A stretch of DNA of 32,576 nucleotides from Pseudoprimorskyibacter sp. (lineage in GTDB: Bacteria > Pseudomonadota > Alphaproteobacteria > Rhodobacterales > Rhodobacteraceae), in the NCBI GenBank assembly GCA_029251265.1, contig JAQXDR010000030.1, forward strand, positions 1-32,576, in the 5' to 3' direction. The notes beneath the pieces were generated by a model. That model saw only the letters and a program-made list of their open reading frames with translations, was not told the DNA's origin and ran no database searches. Made by a program: the position numbers and the translations under genes. Positions within the stretch are counted from its first letter, which is position 1. Every line of letters begins with the position of its first letter. This document shows positions 9,841 through 19,341 of this stretch, in pieces.

Positions 9841-12165
9841 GTGCCATCATTTTCGAACACGCTCGAACAGGCCATACATGCAGCCTTGGCATTGGCCAAC
9901 TCGCGGTCGCACGAATTCGCGACATTGGAACATTTGTTATTGGCACTTATCGATGAACCCGACGCATCGCGGGTTTTGAAGGCGTGTTCAGTCAACACCG
10001 AAGACCTGCGTGAAGCACTCGTTGGCTACATAGATGATGACCTTTCCAATCTTGTGACCGACGTTGACGGATCAGAAGCAGTTCCAACGGCAGCTTTCCA
10101 ACGCGTGATACAGCGTGCCGCGATCCATGTACAAAGCTCTGGCCGTACCGAAGTAACTGGCGCAAATGTTTTGGTTGCCATTTTTGCTGAACGAGAATCG
10201 AACGCGGCGTATTTTTTGCAGGAACAAGAAATGACCCGCTATGATGCGGTCAATTTTATCGCCCATGGCGTTGCCAAGAACCCGGCCTACGGGGAAAACC
10301 GCACCGTTGCAGGCACATCAGAGACAGAAGATGACACCGCGCAACCCGCCAGCGAAGGCGATCAAAAAGAAAGTGCCTTGAGCAAGTATTGCGTGGATCT
10401 CAACAGCAAATCTCGCGAAGGTGACATCGACCCGCTGATCGGACGCTTCAGTGAGGTGGAGCGTTGTATTCAGGTTCTATGCCGTCGCCGCAAAAATAAC
10501 CCTTTGCTCGTCGGAGACCCTGGCGTCGGTAAAACCGCAATTGCTGAGGGCCTCGCCAGAAAAATCGTTGCGGGAGACATCCCAGAAGTTCTATCGGAGA
10601 CCACGATATATTCTCTGGATTTGGGGGCGCTGCTTGCCGGAACACGATATAGGGGTGACTTTGAAGAACGGTTGAAAGCTGTAGTCACAGAGCTTGAAGA
10701 ACATCCCGACGCGGTCCTGTTTATCGACGAAATCCATACCGTTATCGGTGCAGGGGCCACCTCGGGCGGCGCAATGGATGCATCCAACCTGCTTAAGCCT
10801 GCCCTTCAAGGTGGGAAGTTGCGCACAATGGGATCCACAACGTACAAGGAATTCCGCCAGCATTTTGAAAAAGACCGTGCGCTCAGCCGTCGGTTCCAGA
10901 AAATCGATGTAAATGAGCCATCCGTCGGAGATACAATCAAAATCTTGAAAGGGCTCAAACCCTACTTCGAGGACCATCACCGGGTCAAATATACCGCAGA
11001 TGCCATAAAAACGGCTGTGGAGCTGTCTGCGCGTTATATCAACGACCGTAAATTGCCAGACAAGGCAATTGATGTGATTGACGAAGCAGGAGCCGCCCAA
11101 CATCTGGTGGCAGAATCGAAGCGGCGAAAAACCATTGGATCGAAGGAGATAGAGGATGTCGTGGCCAAAATCGCCCGCATTCCGCCAAAGAACGTATCCA
11201 AGAACGACGCCGAAGTGCTCAAAGACCTCGAAGTGTCGCTAAAACGCGTGGTGTTTGGGCAGGATGATGCCATCGTTGCCTTGTCGAGCGCCATCAAGCT
11301 CGCTCGTGCGGGATTGCGAGAGCCCGAAAAGCCCATAGGCAACTACCTGTTCGCTGGCCCTACGGGTGTTGGCAAAACAGAGGTTGCCAAACAGCTGGCG
11401 TCGACCCTTGGTGTGGAATTGCTGCGGTTTGACATGTCTGAATACATGGAAAAACACGCCATAAGCCGTCTGATCGGGGCTCCTCCGGGATATGTTGGGT
11501 TTGATCAGGGTGGACAGCTCACAGATGGTGTGGACCAACACCCCCACTGCGTTCTTTTGCTTGACGAGATTGAAAAGGCGCACCCGGATGTCTACAATAT
11601 TTTGTTGCAGGTGATGGACCACGGCTCGCTGACCGACCACAATGGACGCACTGTAGATTTCCGGAATGTTATCCTGATCATGACATCGAATGCGGGTGCA
11701 TCCGAACTTGCCAAGGCAGCGATCGGTTTTGGCCGCGACCGACGCGAGGGCGAAGATACAGCCGCAATTGAACGCACCTTCACTCCGGAATTCCGGAATC
11801 GTCTGGATGCGGTGATCAGTTTCGCACCCCTACCAAAGTCCGTTATTCTTCGGGTGGTTGAAAAGTTTGTGCTTCAACTAGAGGCGCAGCTTATGGATCG
11901 TGATGTCACCATTGAACTGGCCCCCGAAGCGGCAGTATGGCTTGGTGATCGCGGATATGATGACAAAATGGGCGCACGCCCGCTAGGCCGCGTTATTCAA
12001 GAACATATCAAGAAGCCACTTGCCGAAGAGCTGCTTTTTGGCCAGCTGGCCAAAGGCGGTATCGTACGGGTCACCGTTCTTGACGGAGCGCTAAAGCTCG
12101 ATATCGAGGGTCCTGCCAAGCCGCGGCTATCGGCAAAAAAGCCCCCACTCTTGACAGCCGATTGA
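9841..12165 (+). CDS. clpA: ATP-dependent Clp protease ATP-binding subunit ClpA
   Basis: A 774-residue double-AAA+ unfoldase that feeds proteins into ClpP. Order of parts: N-terminal Clp_N repeat domain (about 1-140) where adaptor ClpS and substrates bind; an acidic linker (150-185); AAA-1 with Walker [10 protein letters not shown] (225-233), [21 protein letters not shown] and Walker [12 protein letters not shown]-2 with Walker [10 protein letters not shown] (506-514) and [22 protein letters not shown]; the IGF loop (628-630) that docks on ClpP; and the C-terminal D2-small domain. There is no ClpB-type middle coiled coil, which supports ClpA. The start is GTG at 9841 with AAGGAG 8 bases upstream. 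No clpS is next to it in this window. The tail ([11 protein letters not shown]) is a short extension. Confidence 0.96.
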   Translation: MPSFSNTLEQAIHAALALANSRSHEFATLEHLLLALIDEPDASRVLKACSVNTEDLREALVGYIDDDLSNLVTDVDGSEAVPTAAFQRVIQRAAIHVQSSGRTEVTGANVLVAIFAERESNAAYFLQEQEMTRYDAVNFIAHGVAKNPAYGENRTVAGTSETEDDTAQPASEGDQKESALSKYCVDLNSKSREGDIDPLIGRFSEVERCIQVLCRRRKNNPLLVGDPGVGKTAIAEGLARKIVAGDIPEVLSETTIYSLDLGALLAGTRYRGDFEERLKAVVTELEEHPDAVLFIDEIHTVIGAGATSGGAMDASNLLKPALQGGKLRTMGSTTYKEFRQHFEKDRALSRRFQKIDVNEPSVGDTIKILKGLKPYFEDHHRVKYTADAIKTAVELSARYINDRKLPDKAIDVIDEAGAAQHLVAESKRRKTIGSKEIEDVVAKIARIPPKNVSKNDAEVLKDLEVSLKRVVFGQDDAIVALSSAIKLARAGLREPEKPIGNYLFAGPTGVGKTEVAKQLASTLGVELLRFDMSEYMEKHAISRLIGAPPGYVGFDQGGQLTDGVDQHPHCVLLLDEIEKAHPDVYNILLQVMDHGSLTDHNGRTVDFRNVILIMTSNAGASELAKAAIGFGRDRREGEDTAAIERTFTPEFRNRLDAVISFAPLPKSVILRVVEKFVLQLEAQLMDRDVTIELAPEAAVWLGDRGYDDKMGARPLGRVIQEHIKKPLAEELLFGQLAKGGIVRVTVLDGALKLDIEGPAKPRLSAKKPPLLTAD

Positions 12166-12184
12166 GGCCAATACCAGACCAAAC

Positions 12185-12214
12185 AAAAAAGCGCTCGTTT
12201 AGGGGCGCTTTTTT
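12185..12214. terminator. bidirectional rho-independent terminator
   Basis: AAAAAAGCGC (12185-12194) pairs with GCGCTTTTTT (12205-12214) around a 10-base loop and is followed by another T. A-tract and T-tract on the two sides make it work in either direction, for rightward clpA and for the convergent leftward gene beginning at 13346. Confidence 0.85.
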
Positions 12215-12356
12215 TAAATCTTATATCTGAATCCGTGAGTAATTTTCGTTTATCTCTATCGGCACATATATATCTGATAGCCAAAGGGCTGGTCTGCTGT
12301 GAACGTTTACCGCGCATTGACCAATTTCAGCATGATATAGACCGTCGACGGTGTCG

Positions 12357-13346
12357 CTAGCGACATGCTTGCCAACCACCTCGCCGCACCATTCGGCCAA
12401 CATCCCCGACAAACCTTGCAGAAGCCCAGTATGTTGCATCCTCAATCAATGACTGAGCAGGACTTGAAAACGGATATGGAAATGTCCCACGTTGTCTAAT
12501 CGCCCAAACTCCGTCTGCCAAACACGTATCTTGTTGATTTAGCGCACAAGTGGCTTCGCAAAATAGCGCCAATGGTTGAAGTTCTGGAAGCTGTTTAACA
12601 GCCGCTGACAGCTTTTCCACACCTTCACGTTGGGTAGGAACGGCAACACGATTTGCCCCCATTGGCAGCATTCCAGAAAAAGACAGCTTATGCACATCAG
12701 AACGTAGCCATCTTACAAATTTTCGTGCTTTTTCTGCAGAATCAATAGTCGTTGGCAGAGGAGGATTTTTCCCTGCTTGCGCCATTGAGACAATCACAAA
12801 TCCTAAAAAATCGCGTCCTGCCGCGCCGAATAGTTGATGGTTTTCGATAAGAACCTGTGCCGCATATTCTTCGCGGCCTCTCTTCCAGCTTTCAAGCAGG
12901 TAGCCGAAAACAGGCTTGATTTCACCATAACTGATTAATGTCAGAATGAGGGTCTCAAAATCAGGGACTTCTAGCGGGTCTAGTGACTGAATAACCCAAA
13001 GCGCATTTGCCAAGTCGCTCTCTTCGGAGGCACTGGCAAGCCAATCGCGACCAGACAAGCCCTTAGGTTCCCTAAACAGGGCGATACGTTCCTTTCTCGA
13101 TAGTGTCTCAGAGATATGAGCGCTGAACTTTGGAATGTCCGCAATCCGCGACAGCAGTATCTTTGAAGGGACATGACCGGCCGATGCTAACCTTGAAAGG
13201 CTCTGCAGGGCCTCTGTGTCGTTGCCTTCCAACCAACCTTCGACGGCTTGTACAAAGCTGGGGTTGTCTGTACCGACCACCGTCTCTCTTGCGACAGAGA
13301 TTTGCGCTGAGCATATAAAAAGTAGCAAAAATAATAGCTTATTCAT
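12357..13346 (-). CDS. exported protein of unknown function (Sel1/TPR-like helical)
   Basis: A 329-residue protein that I do not recognise beyond family type. It has a clear signal peptide: MNK, hydrophobic LLFLLLFICSAQI, and an AxA-like site SVA before Arg20, so it should be exported to the periplasm; the LFIC segment is not a proper lipobox. The mature part is helical and alanine/leucine-rich, with short helix pairs such as LSRLASAGHVPSKILLSRIA (about 49-68), which suggests Sel1- or TPR-like solenoid repeats. Four cysteines lie near the C-terminus (CEATCALNQQDTC and the last-but-one residue), which could form disulfides in the periplasm. The ATG at 13346 has AGAGGA 7 bases upstream. It lies downstream of the giant coiled-coil gene on the same strand, 161 bp away, so it may be read from its own promoter or by read-through. 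Confidence 0.7.
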   Translation of the reverse strand: MNKLLFLLLFICSAQISVARETVVGTDNPSFVQAVEGWLEGNDTEALQSLSRLASAGHVPSKILLSRIADIPKFSAHISETLSRKERIALFREPKGLSGRDWLASASEESDLANALWVIQSLDPLEVPDFETLILTLISYGEIKPVFGYLLESWKRGREEYAAQVLIENHQLFGAAGRDFLGFVIVSMAQAGKNPPLPTTIDSAEKARKFVRWLRSDVHKLSFSGMLPMGANRVAVPTQREGVEKLSAAVKQLPELQPLALFCEATCALNQQDTCLADGVWAIRQRGTFPYPFSSPAQSLIEDATYWASARFVGDVGRMVRRGGWQACR

Positions 13347-13507
13347 AGACTGATCCTCTAACGCTTAAAATCCTATAAAAAAAATCTACAATATCAAACA
13401 GACTTCTTGGCCTTAGCGGCGCCTGCTGCCCGTCTGCCACCTTAGCACGGATTCACGCTGATCCCTTGGCTTCGAATGCCAAGCACGGCTTTGCACGTAT
13501 TGTAGGG

Positions 13508-16500
13508 TCACCGTTCAGTCAATTTCAGTTCAATCCGTCGGTTGCTTGCCCGCGCCTCGGGTGTGTCAGCTGTATCTATCGGCTGGTGTTCCCCAAATCC
13601 GTTGGCAGACAAGCGGTCCGGTGGGATACCCAATGTGTCAAGCAGTCTAACAACAGACAGGGCCCGCGCCTGGCTAAGTTCCCAATTATCAGAAAAAATT
13701 CCTGCTTTGATTCGCACATTATCGGTATGACCATCCACTTGAATGACCCATTCAATTTCAGGTGGAATCTCTTGCGAAATCTCTCTCAGAATTTTTGCAA
13801 CCGCTTCTATCTCATTTGCACCTGCGAGTGATACCACTTCACTTCCGCTCTCAAACAAGACCGCTGAGTCAAAGACAAAACGGTCCCCCTCGATCCGCAG
13901 GCCCTCAACGTCTGCAAGCGCTTCGCGCATCCGGCCAAAAAATTCGGATTGATACCCTTCCAGTGTCGCGTTTCTAGCCTCAAGCGCGGCTGCGCGCGCT
14001 TCGGCCAAACGGGCCAGTTCAGCCTTTTGTGCAGCCACTTGTGCCAACGCGGCATTCAGATCCTGTCCCAGTGTCGCCATCTGGATCTTATTTCTACTGT
14101 CTGCAGAAATCCGCGTATCCAAAAGCGCCTGTAACTCACCAAGCTGCTGGTTTAACGCGGTGATCTGCTGGTTCAAAAGCTCGGCCTCGCGCTGTGCCTT
14201 TAGTGAAATCTCTTCTTGATCTGCAAGGGCTGCCTTTGCTTGTGCCAGAAGTGCGTCGCGGGCTTCGGTTTCGGTCAGTTGTTCCGCGGTGCGCGCCTCG
14301 GCGGCCTTGCGTGCAGCCAGCGCCGCGGCAAGCTGTTGACGCAGCTCCTCTGCAGATACATCAAGTGCGTCCCTGCGCGCCAAAGCCAACGCAAGCTCTT
14401 CCTCAAGAGAGGCCGCATCAACGCGCTCGTCCTTAAGGGTGACCAGTTCGGCCTTTGCCAGATCCAGTGCCCGCTGCGCGGCCTCAAGCCGGGCCTCGGT
14501 TTCAAACAAATCTCTAACAGCTTTGGAAAGCTCGCCTTGCAAGGTTTCTATACTGGCCGAGGTCGAGGTTCGCAGAGTTTCAAGTTCGCTTCTGACAGAC
14601 GTGGTATCACCGCGTGCCGTTTGCAGATCCGCTTTGGCGTCTTGAAGATCGGACGTCAGAGCAGCCAGCTGTTTTTTCAATTCCGCAGCGGCTGCACGCG
14701 CGGCAGCCAATTCCTCGGCGAGTTTTGTATTAGCGGCTGTCATTTCTTCAAGATCGGCGCGCTGTGCAATCGTGGTTTGTTCAACCGCTTCAGCCTCTTG
14801 CAGTCGCAAGACCGCTTTGGCCAGTTGTGCCTCCAGATCTGACAGCCGTGTCGTCGCCTGTGCCAGATCATCCTGCGCCGCCTGCGCCGATTGCTGCGAA
14901 CGCTGTAATTGTCCGTTCAGATCCTCCAATTCTTGTGCATACCTTGCACTGGCACGTTGCAGCTGCTCTTCCAAAAGACGTTTGGCGCGCAAGGCGTCAT
15001 CCAGCGCGTTTTGTAAATCAGCGCGCACTGAGTCGGCTGCGGCTGCGGCAGATTGCTCGGCATTCAGTTGCTCCTGCAATCGTGCGGCCAGCGTCGCACC
15101 CTCGGTCTTTGCATCAAGGACCTGTTGTTGGAGCGCCTGACGCGCGTTGCGCGCATCAGCAAGCAAAGATTCCAGACGCGCAATCTGGGCCTGAAACTCT
15201 GCGGCGCGTTCGCGATTGGTCGCCTCGGATGCGGCAAGCTGGTCGCGTGTGGCCTGTACCCTGCGAAGTAAGTCGGTCAGGCTTGCAATGCGCTCTTCCA
15301 GCTCTTTACGCTCGGCGTCTGCTTTGGCTTGAGTTTGGCTTTGATTAGCGTCAGATTGCCTTCTTGCCTCCTGTGCAAGCGTCAACAAAGTTTGCAGACG
15401 TGTGATCTGAGCCTGCAATTCTGCATCTCGTGTGGTCGCAGCACCCTTTGTATTTGCCAGTTGGGATTGCAGCTCCAATCGAGACCGCTGCGCTTCGTCA
15501 ATTAAGGTTTGTAAGCGCGTTATCTTTGTATCAAGGTCGGACCCGCGCAGAGCTTCATCAGCCAAACTGCGTTCGGTCCTGACCAGGGCTGCGCGCGCCT
15601 CTTGCAGAGCGGTGGTCAAACGCGCGTTTTCCGCAGAAAGCTCTTGATTAAGCGCACCGGTCTCCGCCTGGCTGGCGGTTAACGCAACCCGCGCCTCATT
15701 CAATAGGCCAGTCAACCGAGTGATCTGCGTTTCAAGTTCGTTAATGCGGGTATTTGCAGCCGCGATTTCAGCAGACTGTTCCGCCGCTTCTGCAGTTTTT
15801 ACCTCAATCGTATCAGACAGTGTCCGTTCGGTTTTTGCCACAGCATTTTGCGCCACAAGCAGTTGTTGCTGGCTTTCTGCCAAGGCTGACTGCAATCCTG
15901 ATATTTGAGACGCAAGCGACTGTCCTTCAATTTCCTGATCCCGAATGCGCGCATCCAGCAGCGCCTCAGATGCGCGCAGCTGTGATATCTCGACCGCGGT
16001 TGAGCCACGTAATTCCGCTAACTGCACCCGTAAACCGGCTTGAAGTTCACGTGCCTCTGCCAGCCGTTCTGCTTGTTCGTCTATACGCGCAAGCATATTT
16101 TCATTTGCAACGGCACGCTGCGTCTGTGCTTGGGACAACTGCGCGCGCATTGCGGCTTCGGCTGCCCGCGCTGCTGCCAAAAGCGCGTCCTGATCTGCCA
16201 GCCTAGAGCGAGCATCAGCGATCGTATCTGAACGGTCTGCCAACTGTCGGCGTAGCGCGGCTTCTGACCCTTGGGACGCTGCCAAAACAGTTTCTGTCCG
16301 ATTCAGTGTTAAAGTAACAGATTTAAGGCGATCCTCAATCTGGGCCAAATCCAACTGCATACGCGCAAAATCTACAGCTAAAGCATCCGCTTTTTGTATT
16401 CCCAAAGACAGATCCGCCAACAACGCAGCTTCGGCCGCACGGGCTGCCGCCAACAATTTTTCGGTATCGGACAGTTCATTTTCTTGTTCAGAAAGCCTAG

Positions 16501-18016
16501 CGGACAATGCATCTTCAGCCGCGCGCGCGTCAGATAACAGGGACTCAAAATCTGAAATACGCGCCCGCAGGCGCGCTGTCTCATCTGCTCCCTGCGCTTC
16601 GGCTTCTGCCAGCTGCATACGCAAGGCAGCCTCGGCGGCACGCGCAGCCGCCAACAGCGCATCCTGATCATCAAGTTGGTCTTTAAGCGCAACAACTTGC
16701 TCACGACCTGTCTCAAGATCACGCCTCAACAGTGCCTGTTGATCTCGAAGTTCCTCAATAAGCGCTTTTTGACCCTGCAGTTCAGAGCTCAGGCGCGCCT
16801 CAGTGTTGGCGCCAGTTGCTTGCGATTGCGCCAGTTGCGTGCGCAGATCAGCTTCTGACCGCAAAGCCTTGGCCAATTCTATCGATAATTCATCAATACG
16901 CAGTTGCAATTCAGCTGTAGATTCTTCGCCAGCAATTAATGCCGCTGCAAGCTGCGCGTTCAAATCCTGCTCTACAGCGCGCGCTGCTGCCAAAAGCGTC
17001 AAAGTATCTTCTGCTTTCTGACGCTCTGCCTCTAATGCAAGCGTCATTGCCGTTAATTCCGCGTCGGCATTCTCCAATCGTTGGCGCAGCACTGCGGCAG
17101 CTTCGGCCTCGGCCAGACGCTGCGCTTCTTCTTCGCTAAGAGCGGCCTCAAGGTCGTCAATCCGTCCTGCAAGCGCAGTCGCTGTTTGGGCATCCTGTTC
17201 GCCTTTGGACCTCAGATCAGCGACCAACGCCTCTAGCGCTTCACGACGCGCAGCAGCCAGCCGCGCCGTTTCCATTTGCGCATCCATTTCCGAACGAGCC
17301 GCCGCAAGAGCGAGTTCTAAGGCATCAGCCTGACCGATTGCATCCGCGCGCGCCACCACCAGCGCATCGCGTTCAGATACCAAAGCGTCCCGTTCTGAAA
17401 TCAGTTGGTTTTGCGCTGCCACCAACCTGTCCCGTTCCACCTCAAGCGCGGCCCGATCTGCGCCAAGAGACTGAACATCAGCTTCGGCTGATTTGGCCCG
17501 CAACAAAAGTGCTGCAATTTGTGCGGACTGATCTTTTTGCGATGCCATTAGCTGCGCGACTTGTGCCTCAAAACCTGCAATTTTCGCGCCCGCGTCTTGC
17601 AGCGCTTTCGCCTGCTGATCACCAAGAGACAACAGCTGAGCAATGCGCGCCTGTTGTTCCGAAATCTGAGCTGATTGAGCAGAAACACGACTGTCACGGT
17701 TGCCAAGCGTCGCCTGCAATGTGCCCATTTCGGACGTCAGTTCCTCATTCCGTTGCCGTTCCAGTCCAAGGGCTTTGGAAAGAGCCGCCAAATCAGAGCG
17801 AAGGACGCTCATCTCATCCTGCTGTGCAGCCAGTTGGGCGTCCTGTTCCGACAGGACCTCTTCTTGCCCTGTGATGGTGTCTCGCAACACGGCCTGTACG
17901 ACCATAAAAATGGTCAAAACGAACATCAGAACAAGCAAAAGTCCCGTCATTGCATCGACAAAGCCCGGCCAAATATTGGCCTGGAACCGTTGCCCAGTGC
18001 GACGGGAAAGCGCCAT
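13508..18016 (-). CDS. giant MotB/ZorB-like membrane protein with long coiled coil and OmpA domain
   Basis: A 1502-residue protein with MotB/ZorB-type architecture but a huge insert. Residues 1-15 are basic and cytoplasmic. WPGFVDAMTGLLLVLMFVL starts one membrane helix (about 19-43) with Asp21 in the place of the proton-carrying Asp of MotB/ExbD/ZorB. Residues about 45-1370 are an Ala/Gln/Leu/Glu/Arg-rich coiled coil in which I find no Pro, Cys, Trp or His. The last about 125 residues are an OmpA/MotB peptidoglycan-binding domain with FDSAVLFESGSEV, VDGHTDNV and NRRIEL. The topology implied is N-in, with coiled coil and OmpA domain in the periplasm. It contains many related LLAAARAAEAAL-type segments. 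The ATG is 3 bp after the stop of the MotA-like gene, with AGGAGG upstream. The pairing and the Asp support an ion-driven stator-like complex; its output is unknown. Confidence 0.88.
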   Translation of the reverse strand: MALSRRTGQRFQANIWPGFVDAMTGLLLVLMFVLTIFMVVQAVLRDTITGQEEVLSEQDAQLAAQQDEMSVLRSDLAALSKALGLERQRNEELTSEMGTLQATLGNRDSRVSAQSAQISEQQARIAQLLSLGDQQAKALQDAGAKIAGFEAQVAQLMASQKDQSAQIAALLLRAKSAEADVQSLGADRAALEVERDRLVAAQNQLISERDALVSERDALVVARADAIGQADALELALAAARSEMDAQMETARLAAARREALEALVADLRSKGEQDAQTATALAGRIDDLEAALSEEEAQRLAEAEAAAVLRQRLENADAELTAMTLALEAERQKAEDTLTLLAAARAVEQDLNAQLAAALIAGEESTAELQLRIDELSIELAKALRSEADLRTQLAQSQATGANTEARLSSELQGQKALIEELRDQQALLRRDLETGREQVVALKDQLDDQDALLAAARAAEAALRMQLAEAEAQGADETARLRARISDFESLLSDARAAEDALSARLSEQENELSDTEKLLAAARAAEAALLADLSLGIQKADALAVDFARMQLDLAQIEDRLKSVTLTLNRTETVLAASQGSEAALRRQLADRSDTIADARSRLADQDALLAAARAAEAAMRAQLSQAQTQRAVANENMLARIDEQAERLAEARELQAGLRVQLAELRGSTAVEISQLRASEALLDARIRDQEIEGQSLASQISGLQSALAESQQQLLVAQNAVAKTERTLSDTIEVKTAEAAEQSAEIAAANTRINELETQITRLTGLLNEARVALTASQAETGALNQELSAENARLTTALQEARAALVRTERSLADEALRGSDLDTKITRLQTLIDEAQRSRLELQSQLANTKGAATTRDAELQAQITRLQTLLTLAQEARRQSDANQSQTQAKADAERKELEERIASLTDLLRRVQATRDQLAASEATNRERAAEFQAQIARLESLLADARNARQALQQQVLDAKTEGATLAARLQEQLNAEQSAAAAADSVRADLQNALDDALRAKRLLEEQLQRASARYAQELEDLNGQLQRSQQSAQAAQDDLAQATTRLSDLEAQLAKAVLRLQEAEAVEQTTIAQRADLEEMTAANTKLAEELAAARAAAAELKKQLAALTSDLQDAKADLQTARGDTTSVRSELETLRTSTSASIETLQGELSKAVRDLFETEARLEAAQRALDLAKAELVTLKDERVDAASLEEELALALARRDALDVSAEELRQQLAAALAARKAAEARTAEQLTETEARDALLAQAKAALADQEEISLKAQREAELLNQQITALNQQLGELQALLDTRISADSRNKIQMATLGQDLNAALAQVAAQKAELARLAEARAAALEARNATLEGYQSEFFGRMREALADVEGLRIEGDRFVFDSAVLFESGSEVVSLAGANEIEAVAKILREISQEIPPEIEWVIQVDGHTDNVRIKAGIFSDNWELSQARALSVVRLLDTLGIPPDRLSANGFGEHQPIDTADTPEARASNRRIELKLTER
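16141..17000. repeat. degenerate coding repeats in the coiled-coil gene
   Basis: Segments encoding LLAAARAAEAAL-like motifs recur, with the clearest copies near 16150-16200, 16410-16465, 16620-16670 and 16980-17005. An exact 19-bp direct repeat beginning CGCGCTGCTGCC occurs at 16165-16183 and 16980-16998. Spacing between two consecutive motif pairs is 39 and 28 residues, that is, heptad (4x7) and heptad plus hendecad (4x7+11), consistent with coiled-coil expansion. Confidence 0.7.
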
Positions 18017-18019
18017 GCC

Positions 18020-19282
18020 CTAGTCCTCCTTGCGGGTGGCGCTGGGATCCTTGAGGTTCAGCCGGGTTGCGGGTTCTACGGGCGTTTGTGCGCCACGCGC
18101 GGCATTGTTCAATGCCCGGGTCAATGCGCCCAACTCAGTGCGCAGTTCAGCCATGCTTTCTTGCCGCCCTGCGCTGATTTCTTCTAGAATTCTGAGCATT
18201 TGCACATCTATCGAACGCAGGCGCATGCGGCTCTCGGCATCCATGCCGTCACCGCCCCCCTGCCCCGAGGCAGCCCGGTCCTGTAGTGCCTGAACCAATT
18301 GCTCCTGTCCTTCGGCAACCCGTGTCATGGCATGCGCAGATGGCGATGTTGCCTCGATCCGTTCGGCCAATCGTTCCACGCTGTCGGCCAACTTGCCAAG
18401 GCGGTCATCCACATCTGCACGCGTGGAGTCAGAGCGTGCAAACATCTCTTGCAGTCGTTCAATTTGTTCGGACATCTGATCAAGCGCAATACCAGCCATG
18501 CCCATATCGGGGGTCATTTCCCCTTCACCAGATGAAAAGGACAACCGGGTGATCGAGCTTAACCACTCTTCAAGTTCACGATAGAACCGGTTCTGACCAT
18601 GGCCTGCAAATAATTCCAGCAATCCCACAATCAAAGAACCAGCCAGTCCCAACAGGGAGGAGGCAAAGGCAACCCCCATCCCATCCAGCTGGCTTTCCAG
18701 ACCGGTCATCAATCGGGCAAAGACCTCGACCCCGGTTTCACCGTCCTGTGGCGCCAATCCACGTATGGTATCAACAAGCGCAGGCACCGTTGTCGCCAGA
18801 CCGTAAAACGTTCCCAACAAACCCATAAAGATCAACAAGCCGACGATGTAACGCGTCACCTCGCGGGCTTCATCAATCCGGGTTGCAACACTGTCCAAAA
18901 TGGATCGTGTTGAACTGGCGCCAATTTGCATGCGCTGGCTACGTGATCGCAAAAGCGTGGCCAAGGGCGCCAACATTTGTGGTGCGGCGCGGTCTGTCGC
19001 CTCGCGATCACCGGCGGCAAATGCCTCGATCCAGCGGACGGATCTGTTTAGTTGGTAGATTTGATAAAAACACGCCAAACAGCCAATAGCGAAAACCACC
19101 AGGATCGCGCCATTCAAATACATGTTGGACAAGAACACCGGCAAGACGGCCGGCAAAGCAAGAACCGTTCCCGCAGCAGAACCCCCAAGAACGATAAGCA
19201 TTGAAAGAGCTTGCCGATAGGGGCGCGAAAACTGTGGTGAGGCTTCTAGGTCGGGCGTGTCCATGCGGACGGTTCCTGACAT
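18020..19282 (-). CDS. MotA/TolQ/ExbB/ZorA-like proton channel protein
   Basis: A 420-residue inner-membrane protein of the MotA/TolQ/ExbB superfamily. Four hydrophobic segments are seen at about 25-50, 56-76, 145-167 and 202-227; the third contains GLLGTFYGL (154-162), the pattern shared by ZorA and related stator subunits. A cytoplasmic loop lies between helices 2 and 3, and the C-terminal about 190 residues are cytoplasmic and partly coiled-coil (DQMSEQIERLQEMFARSDST and following). It is followed 3 bp later by the giant MotB/ZorB-like gene, so the two must act as one ion-driven complex, by analogy with MotAB and ExbBD. An in-frame ATG six codons in (19264) has a better-spaced AGGA upstream and may be the true start, which would give 414 residues. 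Confidence 0.88.
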   Translation of the reverse strand: MSGTVRMDTPDLEASPQFSRPYRQALSMLIVLGGSAAGTVLALPAVLPVFLSNMYLNGAILVVFAIGCLACFYQIYQLNRSVRWIEAFAAGDREATDRAAPQMLAPLATLLRSRSQRMQIGASSTRSILDSVATRIDEAREVTRYIVGLLIFMGLLGTFYGLATTVPALVDTIRGLAPQDGETGVEVFARLMTGLESQLDGMGVAFASSLLGLAGSLIVGLLELFAGHGQNRFYRELEEWLSSITRLSFSSGEGEMTPDMGMAGIALDQMSEQIERLQEMFARSDSTRADVDDRLGKLADSVERLAERIEATSPSAHAMTRVAEGQEQLVQALQDRAASGQGGGDGMDAESRMRLRSIDVQMLRILEEISAGRQESMAELRTELGALTRALNNAARGAQTPVEPATRLNLKDPSATRKED

Positions 19283-19341
19283 ATTGTTATAAACACACGA
19301 TCCGGCATAGATTATCAGTGTTTCTGGGGGCTAGACAAACC

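Noticed and set aside
12221-12445. A 74-codon leftward ORF downstream of the exported-protein gene
   Set aside because: It overlaps the end of the exported-protein gene in another frame, has no family match or ribosome site that I can see, and lies against the terminator.
14194-17874. Many ORFs antisense to the giant coiled-coil gene
   Set aside because: They arise from the repetitive, GC-biased codon pattern of the coiled-coil gene; their products are low-complexity Arg/Pro/Ser-rich sequence.
13508-19282. A Zorya anti-phage defence system
   Set aside because: The ZorA/ZorB-like pair is present, but no zorC, zorD or zorE gene is adjacent, the tail is in the wrong subunit, and the flanking genes are core-type. 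It is better called a ZorAB/MotAB-like motor.
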